Below the pieces are notes generated by a model. That model was not told the DNA's origin. It saw nothing but the letters and a program-made list of their open reading frames with translations, and did no database searches. This document shows, in pieces, positions 8,502 to 16,816 of a DNA stretch of 64,000 nucleotides (positions are counted from its first letter, which is position 1; each line of letters opens with the position of its first letter). Both the position numbers and the translations under genes were made by a program. The DNA is from Brachymonas denitrificans. Its GTDB lineage: Bacteria; Pseudomonadota; Gammaproteobacteria; Burkholderiales; Burkholderiaceae_C. The stretch is taken from assembly GCF_907163135.1 (NCBI RefSeq), contig NZ_CAJQUA010000001.1:2495001-2559000 (forward strand), in the 5' to 3' direction.

Positions 8502-9068
8502 TCAACGGTTGCGGCCACGCGGCTGCTGCATCTGGTGGTTGGAGAACTCGGTGGCGTCGATCTTGCCGTCCTTGTTGGTGTCCATGTCGGCAAAGGACTG
8601 GGCCTGCGCCGCGTTGCGCATCAGGCGGCCTTCCTGGGAGCGCTGCTGCAACTTGTCGGAACGGTACTGGTTCAGCTCTTCCTGGCTGATGGCGCCATCG
8701 CGGTTGGTGTCGAAATCGGCAAAGTCCGGACGGTTCATGCCGCGGCCCATGCCACGGCCTTGCCCCTGGCCCTGCATGGCACCCTTGCGCTGGCCCGGGC
8801 GCATACGGTTCTGATGGGCATTGGCAAACTCATTGCGGCTGATGACGCCGTCCTTGTTGGCATCCATCTGCGCGAAGCTCAGCGCATTGCGGCCCATGCC
8901 GGGGCGCTGCGCGCGTACGCGGTCGAGTTCCTGCTGCGTGATCACGCCGTTGCCGTCACGGTCGAAGGTGGCGAACGAGGCGCGCGTCTGGGCCGAAGCG
9001 GGCAGGCTCATGCCGGCGAGCAGGGCAGCAGCACCGAGGGCAGACAGGATACGCACGGATTTTTTCAT
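8502..9068 (-). CDS. Exported EF-hand calcium-binding protein
   Basis: 188 aa. N-terminal signal peptide MKKSVRILSALGAAALLAG ending in ASAQ, so the mature protein is periplasmic. Four EF-hand loops are readable: DRDGNGVITQQE, DANKDGVISRNE, DTNRDGAISQEE and DTNKDGKIDATE, each with the acidic positions needed for calcium. Between loops 2 and 3 is a Met/Gln/Gly/Arg-rich linker. AAGGAG precedes the start. Related small EF-hand proteins are common in Burkholderiales, but a role has not been assigned; a calcium buffer or sensor is the most that can be inferred. Confidence 0.85.
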   Translation of the reverse strand: MKKSVRILSALGAAALLAGMSLPASAQTRASFATFDRDGNGVITQQELDRVRAQRPGMGRNALSFAQMDANKDGVISRNEFANAHQNRMRPGQRKGAMQGQGQGRGMGRGMNRPDFADFDTNRDGAISQEELNQYRSDKLQQRSQEGRLMRNAAQAQSFADMDTNKDGKIDATEFSNHQMQQPRGRNR

Positions 9069-9244
9069 GATGCACTCCTTGTGAGGGAAAGGAAAAAGCG
9101 GATTGCTTGCACATCTCCTTTATATTCCTGCTACCTTAAGTGTCCATGAAGACCGCAAGCAGGTGTTTCGGGATGCCTCGGCTGCATACAAGCGGATACA
9201 GCACCGTGGCGATGCGGCCACTGCAAGCGGCCACACCCGCCGGC

Positions 9245-9787
9245 TCAGCGTGGCCGCATGCGTTGCAGCGTGTCATCCTTCATCACATGGTGATGGTACA
9301 ACGCTGCGATGGCATGCAGGCCGATAAGCAGGTAACCCAGTGAGGCAATGGTTTCGTGCAGCTCCTTCATGCGCAGACCGGCCGCGCGGTCGGCCACGGC
9401 CAGCGGGGGCAGTTCCATGCCCCAGAAGGGCACGTTGTTGCCGAAAGCGTTCACCATCATCCAGCCGGTGAGCGGCAGGAACATCAGCATGGCCAGCAGC
9501 AGGCCGTGCGTGAGCATGCTCAGGGTGCGTTGCCATTGCGGAATCGGCGGCGTGATGGGCGGCGTCTTGCTGCGGGCGCGCAGCAGCAGGCGCAGCCAGG
9601 TCAGGGCGAATACCGTCATGCCCAGCGTGAAATGCCACATTTTCATCGCCTCGCGCTCCGGGCTGTCCTTGGGGTAGATGCCCTTGAACTCCATCAGGCA
9701 GTAGACGGCGATCACCAGCAGGACGGTGAGCCAGTGCATGGCGATGACGGGGGTGCTGTAGCGGGGAGGGGCGAAGGAATTTGGCAT
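9245..9787 (-). CDS. Cytochrome b561-family membrane protein
   Basis: 180 aa with four hydrophobic helices. Conserved His residues are in AMHWLTVLL, MKMWHFTLGM, SMLTHGLLL and GLHAIAALYHHH, as expected for di-haem b561 proteins of the YodB/CybB type that pass electrons from quinol in the inner membrane. The family includes superoxide:ubiquinone oxidoreductase CybB; the electron partner here is unknown. It is 176 bases upstream of the EF-hand gene on the same strand; the gap holds nothing I can name. Confidence 0.88.
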   Translation of the reverse strand: MPNSFAPPRYSTPVIAMHWLTVLLVIAVYCLMEFKGIYPKDSPEREAMKMWHFTLGMTVFALTWLRLLLRARSKTPPITPPIPQWQRTLSMLTHGLLLAMLMFLPLTGWMMVNAFGNNVPFWGMELPPLAVADRAAGLRMKELHETIASLGYLLIGLHAIAALYHHHVMKDDTLQRMRPR

Positions 9788-9843
9788 GGGAGTCGCGCAG
9801 AAGGGCAGGGAAAGTGCGCCTATCTTACGCCGATGTGCCCACG

Positions 9844-9868
9844 AAAAAGGGCCGGCAAGCGCCGGCCC
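9844..9868 (-). terminator. Intrinsic terminator of glcB
   Basis: On the minus strand GGGCCGGC, a 4-base loop and GCCGGCCC are followed by TTTTT, 25 bases after the glcB stop. Confidence 0.85.
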
Positions 9869-9893
9869 CTGTCAGGCACGCATCACCCGGCGA

Positions 9894-12095
9894 TCAGGCG
9901 CCGGCCTTGGCCTTCTGGCGCCAGGCGTGCAGCAGCGGCTCGGTGTAGCCACTCGGCTGCTCCACCCCCTTGAACACCAGATCCAGCGCAGCCCGGTAGC
10001 CATAGCTGGTAGCCGCATTGCCGTGCATCGGCTGGTACAGCGGATCGCCGCTGTTTTGCTGATCCACCAGCGCGGCCATGCGTTCGAAGGTGGCACGCAC
10101 GCGGCCTTCGGCGACGATGCCGTGCAGCAGCCAGTTGGCCATGTGCTGGCTGGAGATGCGCAGCGTGGCGCGGTCTTCCATCAGGCCGATGTGGTTGATG
10201 TCCGGCACCTTGGAGCAGCCCACGCCCTGGTCCACCCAGCGCACCACATAGCCCAGAATGCCCTGGCAGTTGTTGTCCAGTTCCTGCTGGATCTCTTCAT
10301 CGCTCCAGTTCGGGTTGCTGGACACCGGCACCGTCAGCAGGCCGGTGAGCAGGTTGTCGCGCTCGGCGGCCACGTCGGTCTTTTCCAGTTCCTGCTGGAT
10401 GTCGGACACCTTGACCTGGTGGTAGTGCAGCGCATGCAGCGTGGCGCCAGTGGGGCTGGGCACCCAGGCGGTGTTGGCGCCGGCCTTGGGATGGGCGATC
10501 TTCTGCTTGAGCATCTCGGCCATCAGGTCGGGCATGGCCCACATGCCCTTGCCGATCTGTGCCTTGCCGCGCAGGCCGCAGGCCAGGCCGACCAGCACGT
10601 TGTTCTTCTCGTAGGCCTGAATCCAGGCGCTCGATTTCATGTCGCCCTTGCGGATCATCGGGCCGGCCTGCATGGCGGTGTGCATCTCGTCGCCGGTGCG
10701 GTCCAGGAAGCCGGTGTTGATGAAGGCGATGCGGCTCTTGGCCGCATCGATGCAGGCCTGCAGGTTGACGCTGGTACGGCGCTCCTCATCCATGATGCCG
10801 AGCTTGACGGTGCTGTCGGGCAAACCGAGCAGTTGCTCCACGCGGCCGAACAGCTCGTTGGCAAAAGCCACTTCGGCCGGGCCGTGCATCTTGGGCTTGA
10901 CGATGTAGACGCTGCCCTTGCGCGAGTTGCGCACACCGTTCTGGCCCTTGCCCTGCAGGTCGTGCATGGAAATGGCGGTGGTGATGACCGCATCCATGAT
11001 CCCTTCGGGGATTTCCTTGCCTTCGGCGCCCCACAGGATGGCCGGGTTGGTCATCAGGTGGCCCACGTTGCGCACGAACATCAGCGAGCGGCCGTGCAGG
11101 CGCACTTCGCCGTTGCCATTGGGGGCGGTGTAGATGCGGTCCGGGTTCAGGCCGCGCGTCATCATCTTGCCGCCTTTTTCGAAGCTCTCGGTCAGCGTGC
11201 CGCGCAGAATGCCCAGCCAGTTGCTGTAGCCCAGGATCTTGTCCTCGGCATCGACGGCGGCCACGGAGTCTTCCAGGTCCAGGATGGTGGACAGTGCGGC
11301 TTCCACCACCACGTCGGCCACGCCGGCCACGTCAGCCTGGCCGATCGGCTTGCTGCGGTCGATCTGGATGTCGATGTGCAGGCCGTTGTTTTCCAGCAGG
11401 ATGCTGGACGGGCCGCGCACGTCGCCCTGGTAGCCAACGAACTGGGCCGGGTTCTTCAGTTTGGCGATCTGGCCGCCCACCACGTTCACCAGCAGTTCGC
11501 CGTCCTTCACGTAATAGACGACGGCATCCTTGTGCGAATAGCCTTCCAGCGGCGCGGCCTGGTCGAGGAAATCGCGTGCGAAGGCGATGACCTTTTCGCC
11601 GCGCTTGGGGTTGTAGCCCTTGCCTTTTTCGGCACCATCGGTTTCGGGGATGGCGTCGGTGCCGTACAGGGCGTCGTACAGGCTGCCCCAGCGCGCGTTG
11701 GCGGCGTTGAGGGCGTAGCGGGCATTGAGGATCGGCACCACCAGCTGCGGGCCGGCCTGCGTGGCCAGTTCGTCATCGACATTGGTGGTGGTGGCCTTGG
11801 CGCCGGCGGGCACCGGCACCAGATAGCCGATCTGCTCCAGGAACTTGCGGTAGGCCGCCATGTCCGTCACCGGGCCGGGGTTGGCCTTGTGCCAGGTGTC
11901 CAACTCGGCCTGCAGGCGGTCGCGCTCGGCCAGCAGGGCGGCGTTCTTCGGGGCCAGGTCGGTGACGATCTGGCTGAAGCCCTGCCAGAAAGCCTCCTGG
12001 TTCACGCCGACGTCGGGCAGAACCTGGCTGTTGATGAAGTCGAACAGGGGGGTGGCCACCTGCAGCTGGTGAACCTGGGTGCGGACAGTTTGCAT
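9894..12095 (-). CDS. glcB: Malate synthase G
   Basis: 733 aa. Condenses glyoxylate with acetyl-CoA to malate in the cytosol. The long G-isoform length fits. [14 protein letters not shown] is the family signature, [15 protein letters not shown] and [20 protein letters not shown] are conserved near the active site and C-terminal domain. ATG 12095 ([18 protein letters not shown]) fits the usual start; an in-frame upstream ATG adds a basic segment absent from the family. The region upstream carries an inverted pair of a TGTAATACAG-like motif (see separate entry). With glcD elsewhere in the window it supports growth on glycolate or C2 compounds. Confidence 0.96.
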   Translation of the reverse strand: MQTVRTQVHQLQVATPLFDFINSQVLPDVGVNQEAFWQGFSQIVTDLAPKNAALLAERDRLQAELDTWHKANPGPVTDMAAYRKFLEQIGYLVPVPAGAKATTTNVDDELATQAGPQLVVPILNARYALNAANARWGSLYDALYGTDAIPETDGAEKGKGYNPKRGEKVIAFARDFLDQAAPLEGYSHKDAVVYYVKDGELLVNVVGGQIAKLKNPAQFVGYQGDVRGPSSILLENNGLHIDIQIDRSKPIGQADVAGVADVVVEAALSTILDLEDSVAAVDAEDKILGYSNWLGILRGTLTESFEKGGKMMTRGLNPDRIYTAPNGNGEVRLHGRSLMFVRNVGHLMTNPAILWGAEGKEIPEGIMDAVITTAISMHDLQGKGQNGVRNSRKGSVYIVKPKMHGPAEVAFANELFGRVEQLLGLPDSTVKLGIMDEERRTSVNLQACIDAAKSRIAFINTGFLDRTGDEMHTAMQAGPMIRKGDMKSSAWIQAYEKNNVLVGLACGLRGKAQIGKGMWAMPDLMAEMLKQKIAHPKAGANTAWVPSPTGATLHALHYHQVKVSDIQQELEKTDVAAERDNLLTGLLTVPVSSNPNWSDEEIQQELDNNCQGILGYVVRWVDQGVGCSKVPDINHIGLMEDRATLRISSQHMANWLLHGIVAEGRVRATFERMAALVDQQNSGDPLYQPMHGNAATSYGYRAALDLVFKGVEQPSGYTEPLLHAWRQKAKAGA

Positions 12096-12151
12096 GGGTC
12101 GTTTCCTTGTGCGTTGTGCAGACAAAAAGCCACTGTGTGGCATGACACATA

Positions 12152-12226
12152 CTGTATTACATCCTTTGCTCCGGATTAAATGGCTTATCCGTGCAGGATT
12201 CATGACTTTTATAGATGTAATAACAG
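12152..12226. promoter_or_regulatory. Inverted GATGTAATACAG-like sites between glcB and the phasin gene
   Basis: On the plus strand CTGTATTACATC (12152-12163) and GATGTAATAACAG (12214-12226) are inverted copies of one motif, 50 bases apart, within an A+T-rich divergent intergenic region. The same 12-mer, GATGTAATACAG with one base changed, is present upstream of the omega-aminotransferase gene at 27309-27320. Regulator unknown; the arrangement suggests a dimer-binding transcription factor with DNA looping or two operators. Confidence 0.4.
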
Positions 12227-12328
12227 CTGTTCACACTGTTTTCGGCACTTCCGTGTAGGATGCATCGCAAGGTTGCATGTTTTTTATGCAGTTTCGTGCC
12301 TTGACGCGCTTTTTCACCGACTCCCCCG

Positions 12329-12730
12329 ATGACCTCCAACAACCACAAGGCGAGCCAGCTCGCACGCAAGACCGCCGAACTTTCCTTTGCTGCCCCGCAG
12401 GTTATCGCCCATCGCGTCTCGCGCATGGCCACGGCGGGCCTGAATCCTTCCAGGGCCGACCGCAAGGAGTTCACCATGATGGGCGCCGAAAAGGTCGCCG
12501 CCTTCTATGAATCTTGGCAGGCCATGGGGCTGCAGGCCATGCAGGCGCAGCAGCAAATGTGGATGAAGATGTTCATGAACCCCATGATGTGGTGGCAGCC
12601 CTGGAACAACAAGGCGCTCAATAGCCAGATGCAGCGCAGCATGCTGGATGTGATGGGCAAGGGCCTGTTTCCGGTGCACAGCCGTGCCGTGAGCAACGCC
12701 AAGCGGCTGGGGCGCAGCAGCAAGCGTTGA
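12329..12730 (+). CDS. Polyhydroxyalkanoate granule-associated phasin
   Basis: 133 aa. N-terminal KASQLARKTAELSFAAPQVIAHR and RADRKEFTMMGAEKVAAFYESW, followed by a Met/Gln-rich amphipathic helix and MMWWQPWNN, resemble the short phasins that coat PHA granules in Burkholderiales. No signal peptide or membrane segment, so cytosolic and surface-active. There is no clear ribosome-binding site before ATG 12329, but the family begins at this point. A second PHA-linked protein, PhaM, is at 33211. The PHA synthase genes are not in the window. Confidence 0.75.
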   Translation: MTSNNHKASQLARKTAELSFAAPQVIAHRVSRMATAGLNPSRADRKEFTMMGAEKVAAFYESWQAMGLQAMQAQQQMWMKMFMNPMMWWQPWNNKALNSQMQRSMLDVMGKGLFPVHSRAVSNAKRLGRSSKR

Positions 12731-12909
12731 TGCAAGGCGTCTTGCCCGTGGCGTGCATGCCAGGGTCAAAGCCACCGGATGGACGGAAAGCGGGATTATT
12801 TCACTGCGACAAGCGCACAGCTCGCAACGTTTTCATGCAGAAGTGGTCCAATCGGCGTTGAGGCGGCATGGGGCCGCCTCGCTCTGGCACGACGTGTGGG
12901 AGGGGCCAC

Positions 12910-15207
12910 ATGGCAGACATTTCCGGGCAATTGCGGGTCCACCTGTCTCCGGGGCTGGAACAGGCGCCCGCCATGGATTTGCTGTGCACGCAGTTCGTGC
13001 TCACGCTCACGGGGCGCCATGGCAGCCGCTTCAACTGGCGCCGTGATGTCAATGCGCTGATGGCGCTGGCCGGCCGGCATCTGGTCTGGCCCGAGCATGT
13101 GCTGCTCAAGCTGCGCGGCTTTCTGGCGCTGCGCTGCCGTGACAACGGCTTCTGGACCGGCCACGAGCAGCTGAGCCCTTCCGAATTTCTGGAGCGGCAT
13201 GGCGTCTGGCGCGGTGCCTACGAGGAAGGCTCTCTGTTCTATTACCTGGACGAATTCGTCAAGGATTCTGCCAAGGACATGCTCACCCTGCTGGCCACCA
13301 CCGGCGACTGGGTGCAGCAGCGCCTGCGCAAGAGTCCGGTGGAGATGCAGAAGAACATCGACAGCCTGGGCACGCTGCTGCAGCTCAATCCGGCCGAGCG
13401 CGCACTGCTGCTCTACGGCGCCCTGGCGCGTTATCAGCGTGAACTGCGCGGGCTGCTGGTCGAATTCAAGGTCAACAGCGCGGCCGAGGCCTACGCCATG
13501 ATGGCCGACGTGGCTGGTGTCAGCGCCCGTGAGGTGGCCGATGCCCTGGGCCGCGGCTCGCGGCTGGAGCGTATCGGCATGGTCGACAACCTGGTGGGCG
13601 AGCACGCCATCACCGACCTGTCCGACCTGATGAAGGTGAGCGACCAGTTGCCCTCGATGCTGATGCGCGAATACCGCAGCGAGCAGGAACTGATGGCCGA
13701 ATTCACGCGGCTGGCGGTACCGACCACGCTGCAGGCCGAGGACTTCGCCCACGTCGCGCAGGACCTGCAGGCCGTGACGCGGCTGCTGCAGGCCGCGCGC
13801 GAGCGGCGTGAGGCCGGCATCAACATCCTGCTCTACGGCCCGCCCGGCACCGGCAAGACCGAGCTGGCCAAGGTGGCGGTGCAGTCCGCCGGGCTGGACT
13901 GCTTCGAGGTGGAATATGCCGACCGCGACGGCAACGCCCTGAGCGGGCGTGATCGCTACCGTTCGCTGCAGATCGCCCAGGCCTTCCTCAAGGAGTCGCC
14001 ACGCGCCGCGCTGCTGTTTGATGAAGTGGAAGATGTGTTTCCGCCGGTGAAGGGCCAGACTGCCGATCTGCTGGCGCGCCAGGAGCAACTGGCGCATGGT
14101 GGCGGCTCGGTCAACGGCAAGGCTTGGGTGAACCAGATCCTCGAGAACAACCCGGTGCCGGTGCTGTGGGTGACGAACCGCATCGAGCAGATCGATCCGG
14201 CTTTCCGGCGCCGCTTTACCTACCATCTGGAGTTGTCCAGCCCACCGCCCGGCGCGCGCGAGCGGCTGGTGCGCAAGCTGCTGGCCGAGGTGCCGGTGAG
14301 CGATGCCTTCGTCAGCCGCCTGACCGCGCGCGAGAATCTCACACCGGCTCAGATTGCCAACGCGCTGCGCTTTGCCCATCTGGTGCAGGCCGAAGAAGCC
14401 GGCGAAGTCGAAGGATGGATGGAACGCCAATTGCAGCATGCCGATCTGGCGCTGGGCCACCGCCCGCAGGGCACGCGCCAGCGCCGCAGCGTAACGCAGT
14501 ACGACCTGGACATGCTCAACGTGGAAACGCGTTATCCCATTGCCCGCGTGGTCGAGGCGCTGCACGCGCGCGGCCACGGTACGCTGTGCTTTTACGGCAC
14601 CCCGGGCACCGGCAAGACCGCCTTGGCCGAGTACATCGCCGGCCAGCTTGGCAAGCCGCTCATGGTGAAGCAGGCCAGCGATCTGGTCAGCAAGTACGTG
14701 GGCGACACCGAGCAGAACATGGCGCGCATGTTTGCCGATGCCGAACGCGACGAGGCCGTGCTGCTGCTGGACGAGGCCGACAGCTTCCTGATGGACCGGC
14801 GCGGTGCGCAGCGCAACTACGAAATCACCGAGGTGAATGAGATGCTGCAGGGCATGGAGCGCTTCCAGGGCATCTTCATCTGCACCACCAACCTGATGGA
14901 CCGGCTGGACCAGGCTGCGCTGCGCCGCTTCAGTTTCAAGATTCGCTTCAAGCCGCTCACCGGCGAGCAGCGCGAGCGCATGTTCGTGACCGAGGCGCTG
15001 CAAGGCGATGCCGAACGGCTCACTCCCGAGCTGCGCCAGCGCCTGGCGCGGCTGGACCAGCTCTGCCCCGGCGACTTCGCCGCGGTGCGCCGGCAGATCG
15101 ACATCCTGGGCGAGGAACTTTTTCCGGAAGAGTTCATCGAACAACTGGAGGCCGAGCATCGCATCAAGCCCGAAGTGCGCGAAAACCGCGGCATGGGCTT
15201 TGTATGA
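12910..15207 (+). CDS. Tandem AAA+ ATPase of unknown function
   Basis: 765 aa. Two AAA+ modules follow an N-terminal domain of ~280 residues with no recognised relative. Module 1 has Walker A GPPGTGKT at residues 310-317 and Walker B LLFDEVED with D371/E372; module 2 has Walker A GTPGTGKT starting at residue 563 and Walker B LLLDEADS at 621-622. Each module has NR/TNLMDRLD and an Arg-finger region (DPAFRRRF; DQAALRRF), so both look catalytically competent. The modules resemble SpoVK/Ycf46/Vps4-type ATPases, which usually remodel protein complexes. ATG 12910 is preferred over an upstream in-frame ATG at 12868 because GGGAGGGG lies just before it. No operon partner: the phasin gene is upstream and an own terminator follows. 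Confidence 0.85.
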   Translation: MADISGQLRVHLSPGLEQAPAMDLLCTQFVLTLTGRHGSRFNWRRDVNALMALAGRHLVWPEHVLLKLRGFLALRCRDNGFWTGHEQLSPSEFLERHGVWRGAYEEGSLFYYLDEFVKDSAKDMLTLLATTGDWVQQRLRKSPVEMQKNIDSLGTLLQLNPAERALLLYGALARYQRELRGLLVEFKVNSAAEAYAMMADVAGVSAREVADALGRGSRLERIGMVDNLVGEHAITDLSDLMKVSDQLPSMLMREYRSEQELMAEFTRLAVPTTLQAEDFAHVAQDLQAVTRLLQAARERREAGINILLYGPPGTGKTELAKVAVQSAGLDCFEVEYADRDGNALSGRDRYRSLQIAQAFLKESPRAALLFDEVEDVFPPVKGQTADLLARQEQLAHGGGSVNGKAWVNQILENNPVPVLWVTNRIEQIDPAFRRRFTYHLELSSPPPGARERLVRKLLAEVPVSDAFVSRLTARENLTPAQIANALRFAHLVQAEEAGEVEGWMERQLQHADLALGHRPQGTRQRRSVTQYDLDMLNVETRYPIARVVEALHARGHGTLCFYGTPGTGKTALAEYIAGQLGKPLMVKQASDLVSKYVGDTEQNMARMFADAERDEAVLLLDEADSFLMDRRGAQRNYEITEVNEMLQGMERFQGIFICTTNLMDRLDQAALRRFSFKIRFKPLTGEQRERMFVTEALQGDAERLTPELRQRLARLDQLCPGDFAAVRRQIDILGEELFPEEFIEQLEAEHRIKPEVRENRGMGFV

Positions 15208-15247
15208 GAGGCAAGGCCAGCGATTGACCACAGCGAGAGCGCGATTT

Positions 15248-15273
15248 GGGGCAGCCTAGGCTGCCCCTTTTTT
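15248..15273 (+). terminator. Intrinsic terminator after the AAA+ gene
   Basis: GGGGCAG, 6-base loop CCTAGG (itself able to pair at its ends), CTGCCCC, then TTTTTT. Confidence 0.9.
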
Positions 15274-15312
15274 GAGATTTTTTGCACGACCGTTTGAATC
15301 ACCTCCGACTGC

Positions 15313-15318
15313 TATGAT
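15313..15318 (+). promoter_or_regulatory. Putative -10 element for the AGCS symporter gene
   Basis: TATGAT, 32 bases before the ATG at 15351, after the preceding terminator. The matching -35 is weak (CGTTTG region around 15291). Confidence 0.35.
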
Positions 15319-15350
15319 TTTTTCCTTTTGCAAGTTCGGAGACAAAACGG

Positions 15351-16703
15351 ATGGAGACACTCAAGCAGTTCTTTGACATGGTGGGAGGATGGGTGTGGGG
15401 TGTTCCCATGCTGGCCCTTCTGGTCGGTACCGGCGTTTACCTTACGCTGCGCCTGCGCTTCCTGCAATTCTCGATGCTGGTGTTTGCGCTCAAGCAGGCC
15501 TTCACGCCGCATGGCAAGAAGGCCGACGGCAGCGACCACGACGGCGACGTATCCCATTTCGGCGCCCTGATGACGGCGCTCTCGGCCACCATCGGTACCG
15601 GCAACATCGCCGGCGTGGCCACTGCCGTGGTGGCGGGCGGCCCCGGTGCCGTGTTCTGGATGTGGATCACCGCCATCTTCGGCATGGCCACCAAGTACGC
15701 CGAAGGCGTGCTGGCGGTCAAGTACCGCACCACCAACAGCCGCGGCGAGAAATCCGGCGGCCCCATGTACTACATCGAGCGCGGCCTGAACATGAAGTGG
15801 ATGGCGCTGCTGTTCGCGCTGTTCGGCACGCTGGCCTCCTTCGGCATCGGCAGCTCGGTGCAGTCCAACTCGGTGGCGCAATCCATCCAGGCCAGCTTCC
15901 AGATCGACTCCTGGATCACCGGCGTGGTGCTGACGGTATTCACGGCCCTGGTGATCCTGGGCGGCATCAAGAGCATCTCGCGCGTCTCTTCCGCCATCGT
16001 GCCGGTCATGGCCATCGGCTATGTGCTGGGCGGTCTGGTGGTGATCTTCAGCAACCTGGAGCTGCTCGGCCCGGTGCTGGAGCTGATCTTCACCGACGCC
16101 TTCACCGGTCAGGCGGTTGCCGGCGGTGCGCTCGGCACGGTAATCCGCTACGGTGTGGCACGCGGTGTGTTCTCCAACGAGGCAGGCATGGGCTCGGCCC
16201 CGATTGCCGCGGCTGCTGCCAAGACCGACCACCCGGTGCGCCAGGGCCTGGTTTCCATGACCGGCACCTTCCTCGACACCATCGTGGTCTGCAGCATCAC
16301 CGGCATCGTGCTGGTGATGGGCGGTTTGTACACCAACGGTGAAACCGGCGCCGCACTGACTACCCACACCTTTGCGCAACTGCTGCCGGGCGCGGGCGGC
16401 TGGATCGTGACCTTCGGCCTGGTGTTCTTTGCCTACTCCACCATCCTGGGCTGGTGCTACTACGGCGAAAAGTGCGCAGCCTACCTGCTGGGCGATGGTT
16501 TCGTGCTGATCTACCGCCTGATCTACGTGGCGTCGGTGTTCCTGGGTACGGTGGTCAGTCTGGATCTGGTCTGGGCCGCTTCGGACGTGTTCAACGGCCT
16601 GATGGCGATTCCGAACCTGATTGCGCTGCTGATGCTGACGGGCGTGGTCGTGGCCGAGACGCGCGACTTTGCGGAGAAGCGGCGTAGCGGGCAGCTGTAC
16701 TGA
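15351..16703 (+). CDS. Alanine/glycine:sodium (AGCS) symporter
   Basis: 450 aa inner-membrane transporter with about ten hydrophobic helices. Family segments: LSATIGTGNIAGVATA near residue 80, GGPMYYIERGL, and GVARGVFSNEAGMGSAPIAAAAA, the AGCS signature. These carriers import alanine or glycine with sodium. AGTTCGGAG precedes the start. Substrate cannot be refined; AlsT/DagA-type alanine uptake is most likely. Confidence 0.92.
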   Translation: METLKQFFDMVGGWVWGVPMLALLVGTGVYLTLRLRFLQFSMLVFALKQAFTPHGKKADGSDHDGDVSHFGALMTALSATIGTGNIAGVATAVVAGGPGAVFWMWITAIFGMATKYAEGVLAVKYRTTNSRGEKSGGPMYYIERGLNMKWMALLFALFGTLASFGIGSSVQSNSVAQSIQASFQIDSWITGVVLTVFTALVILGGIKSISRVSSAIVPVMAIGYVLGGLVVIFSNLELLGPVLELIFTDAFTGQAVAGGALGTVIRYGVARGVFSNEAGMGSAPIAAAAAKTDHPVRQGLVSMTGTFLDTIVVCSITGIVLVMGGLYTNGETGAALTTHTFAQLLPGAGGWIVTFGLVFFAYSTILGWCYYGEKCAAYLLGDGFVLIYRLIYVASVFLGTVVSLDLVWAASDVFNGLMAIPNLIALLMLTGVVVAETRDFAEKRRSGQLY

Positions 16704-16756
16704 GTGCATGGCCCGGCCTGCGCCGGGCAGCCAGGCTTGCCGAGGCAGCCGCATGA

Positions 16757-16794
16757 ACAAAAAGGGCATGTACCGCCTGCGCGGACATGCCCTT
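16757..16794 (-). terminator. Terminator between convergent symporter gene and trpS
   Basis: AAGGGCATGT and ACATGCCCTT form a 10-bp stem with internal pairing. On the minus strand the stem is followed by a T-rich run (TTTTTGTTC), so it mainly serves trpS and may also stop plus-strand transcription. Confidence 0.75.
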
Positions 16795-16816
16795 CTGCAT
16801 TGTGTACCGACGCGGT

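Noticed and set aside
9786-12179. A 797-codon open frame on the plus strand
   Set aside because: Antisense to glcB, with no family similarity and His/Gly/Val-rich composition.
12796-15231. An 811-codon open frame on the minus strand
   Set aside because: Antisense to the tandem-AAA+ gene whose Walker motifs are intact on the plus strand.
15274-15350. Possible glycine riboswitch before the AGCS symporter
   Set aside because: The interval is too short and lacks the paired GG-containing aptamer cores.
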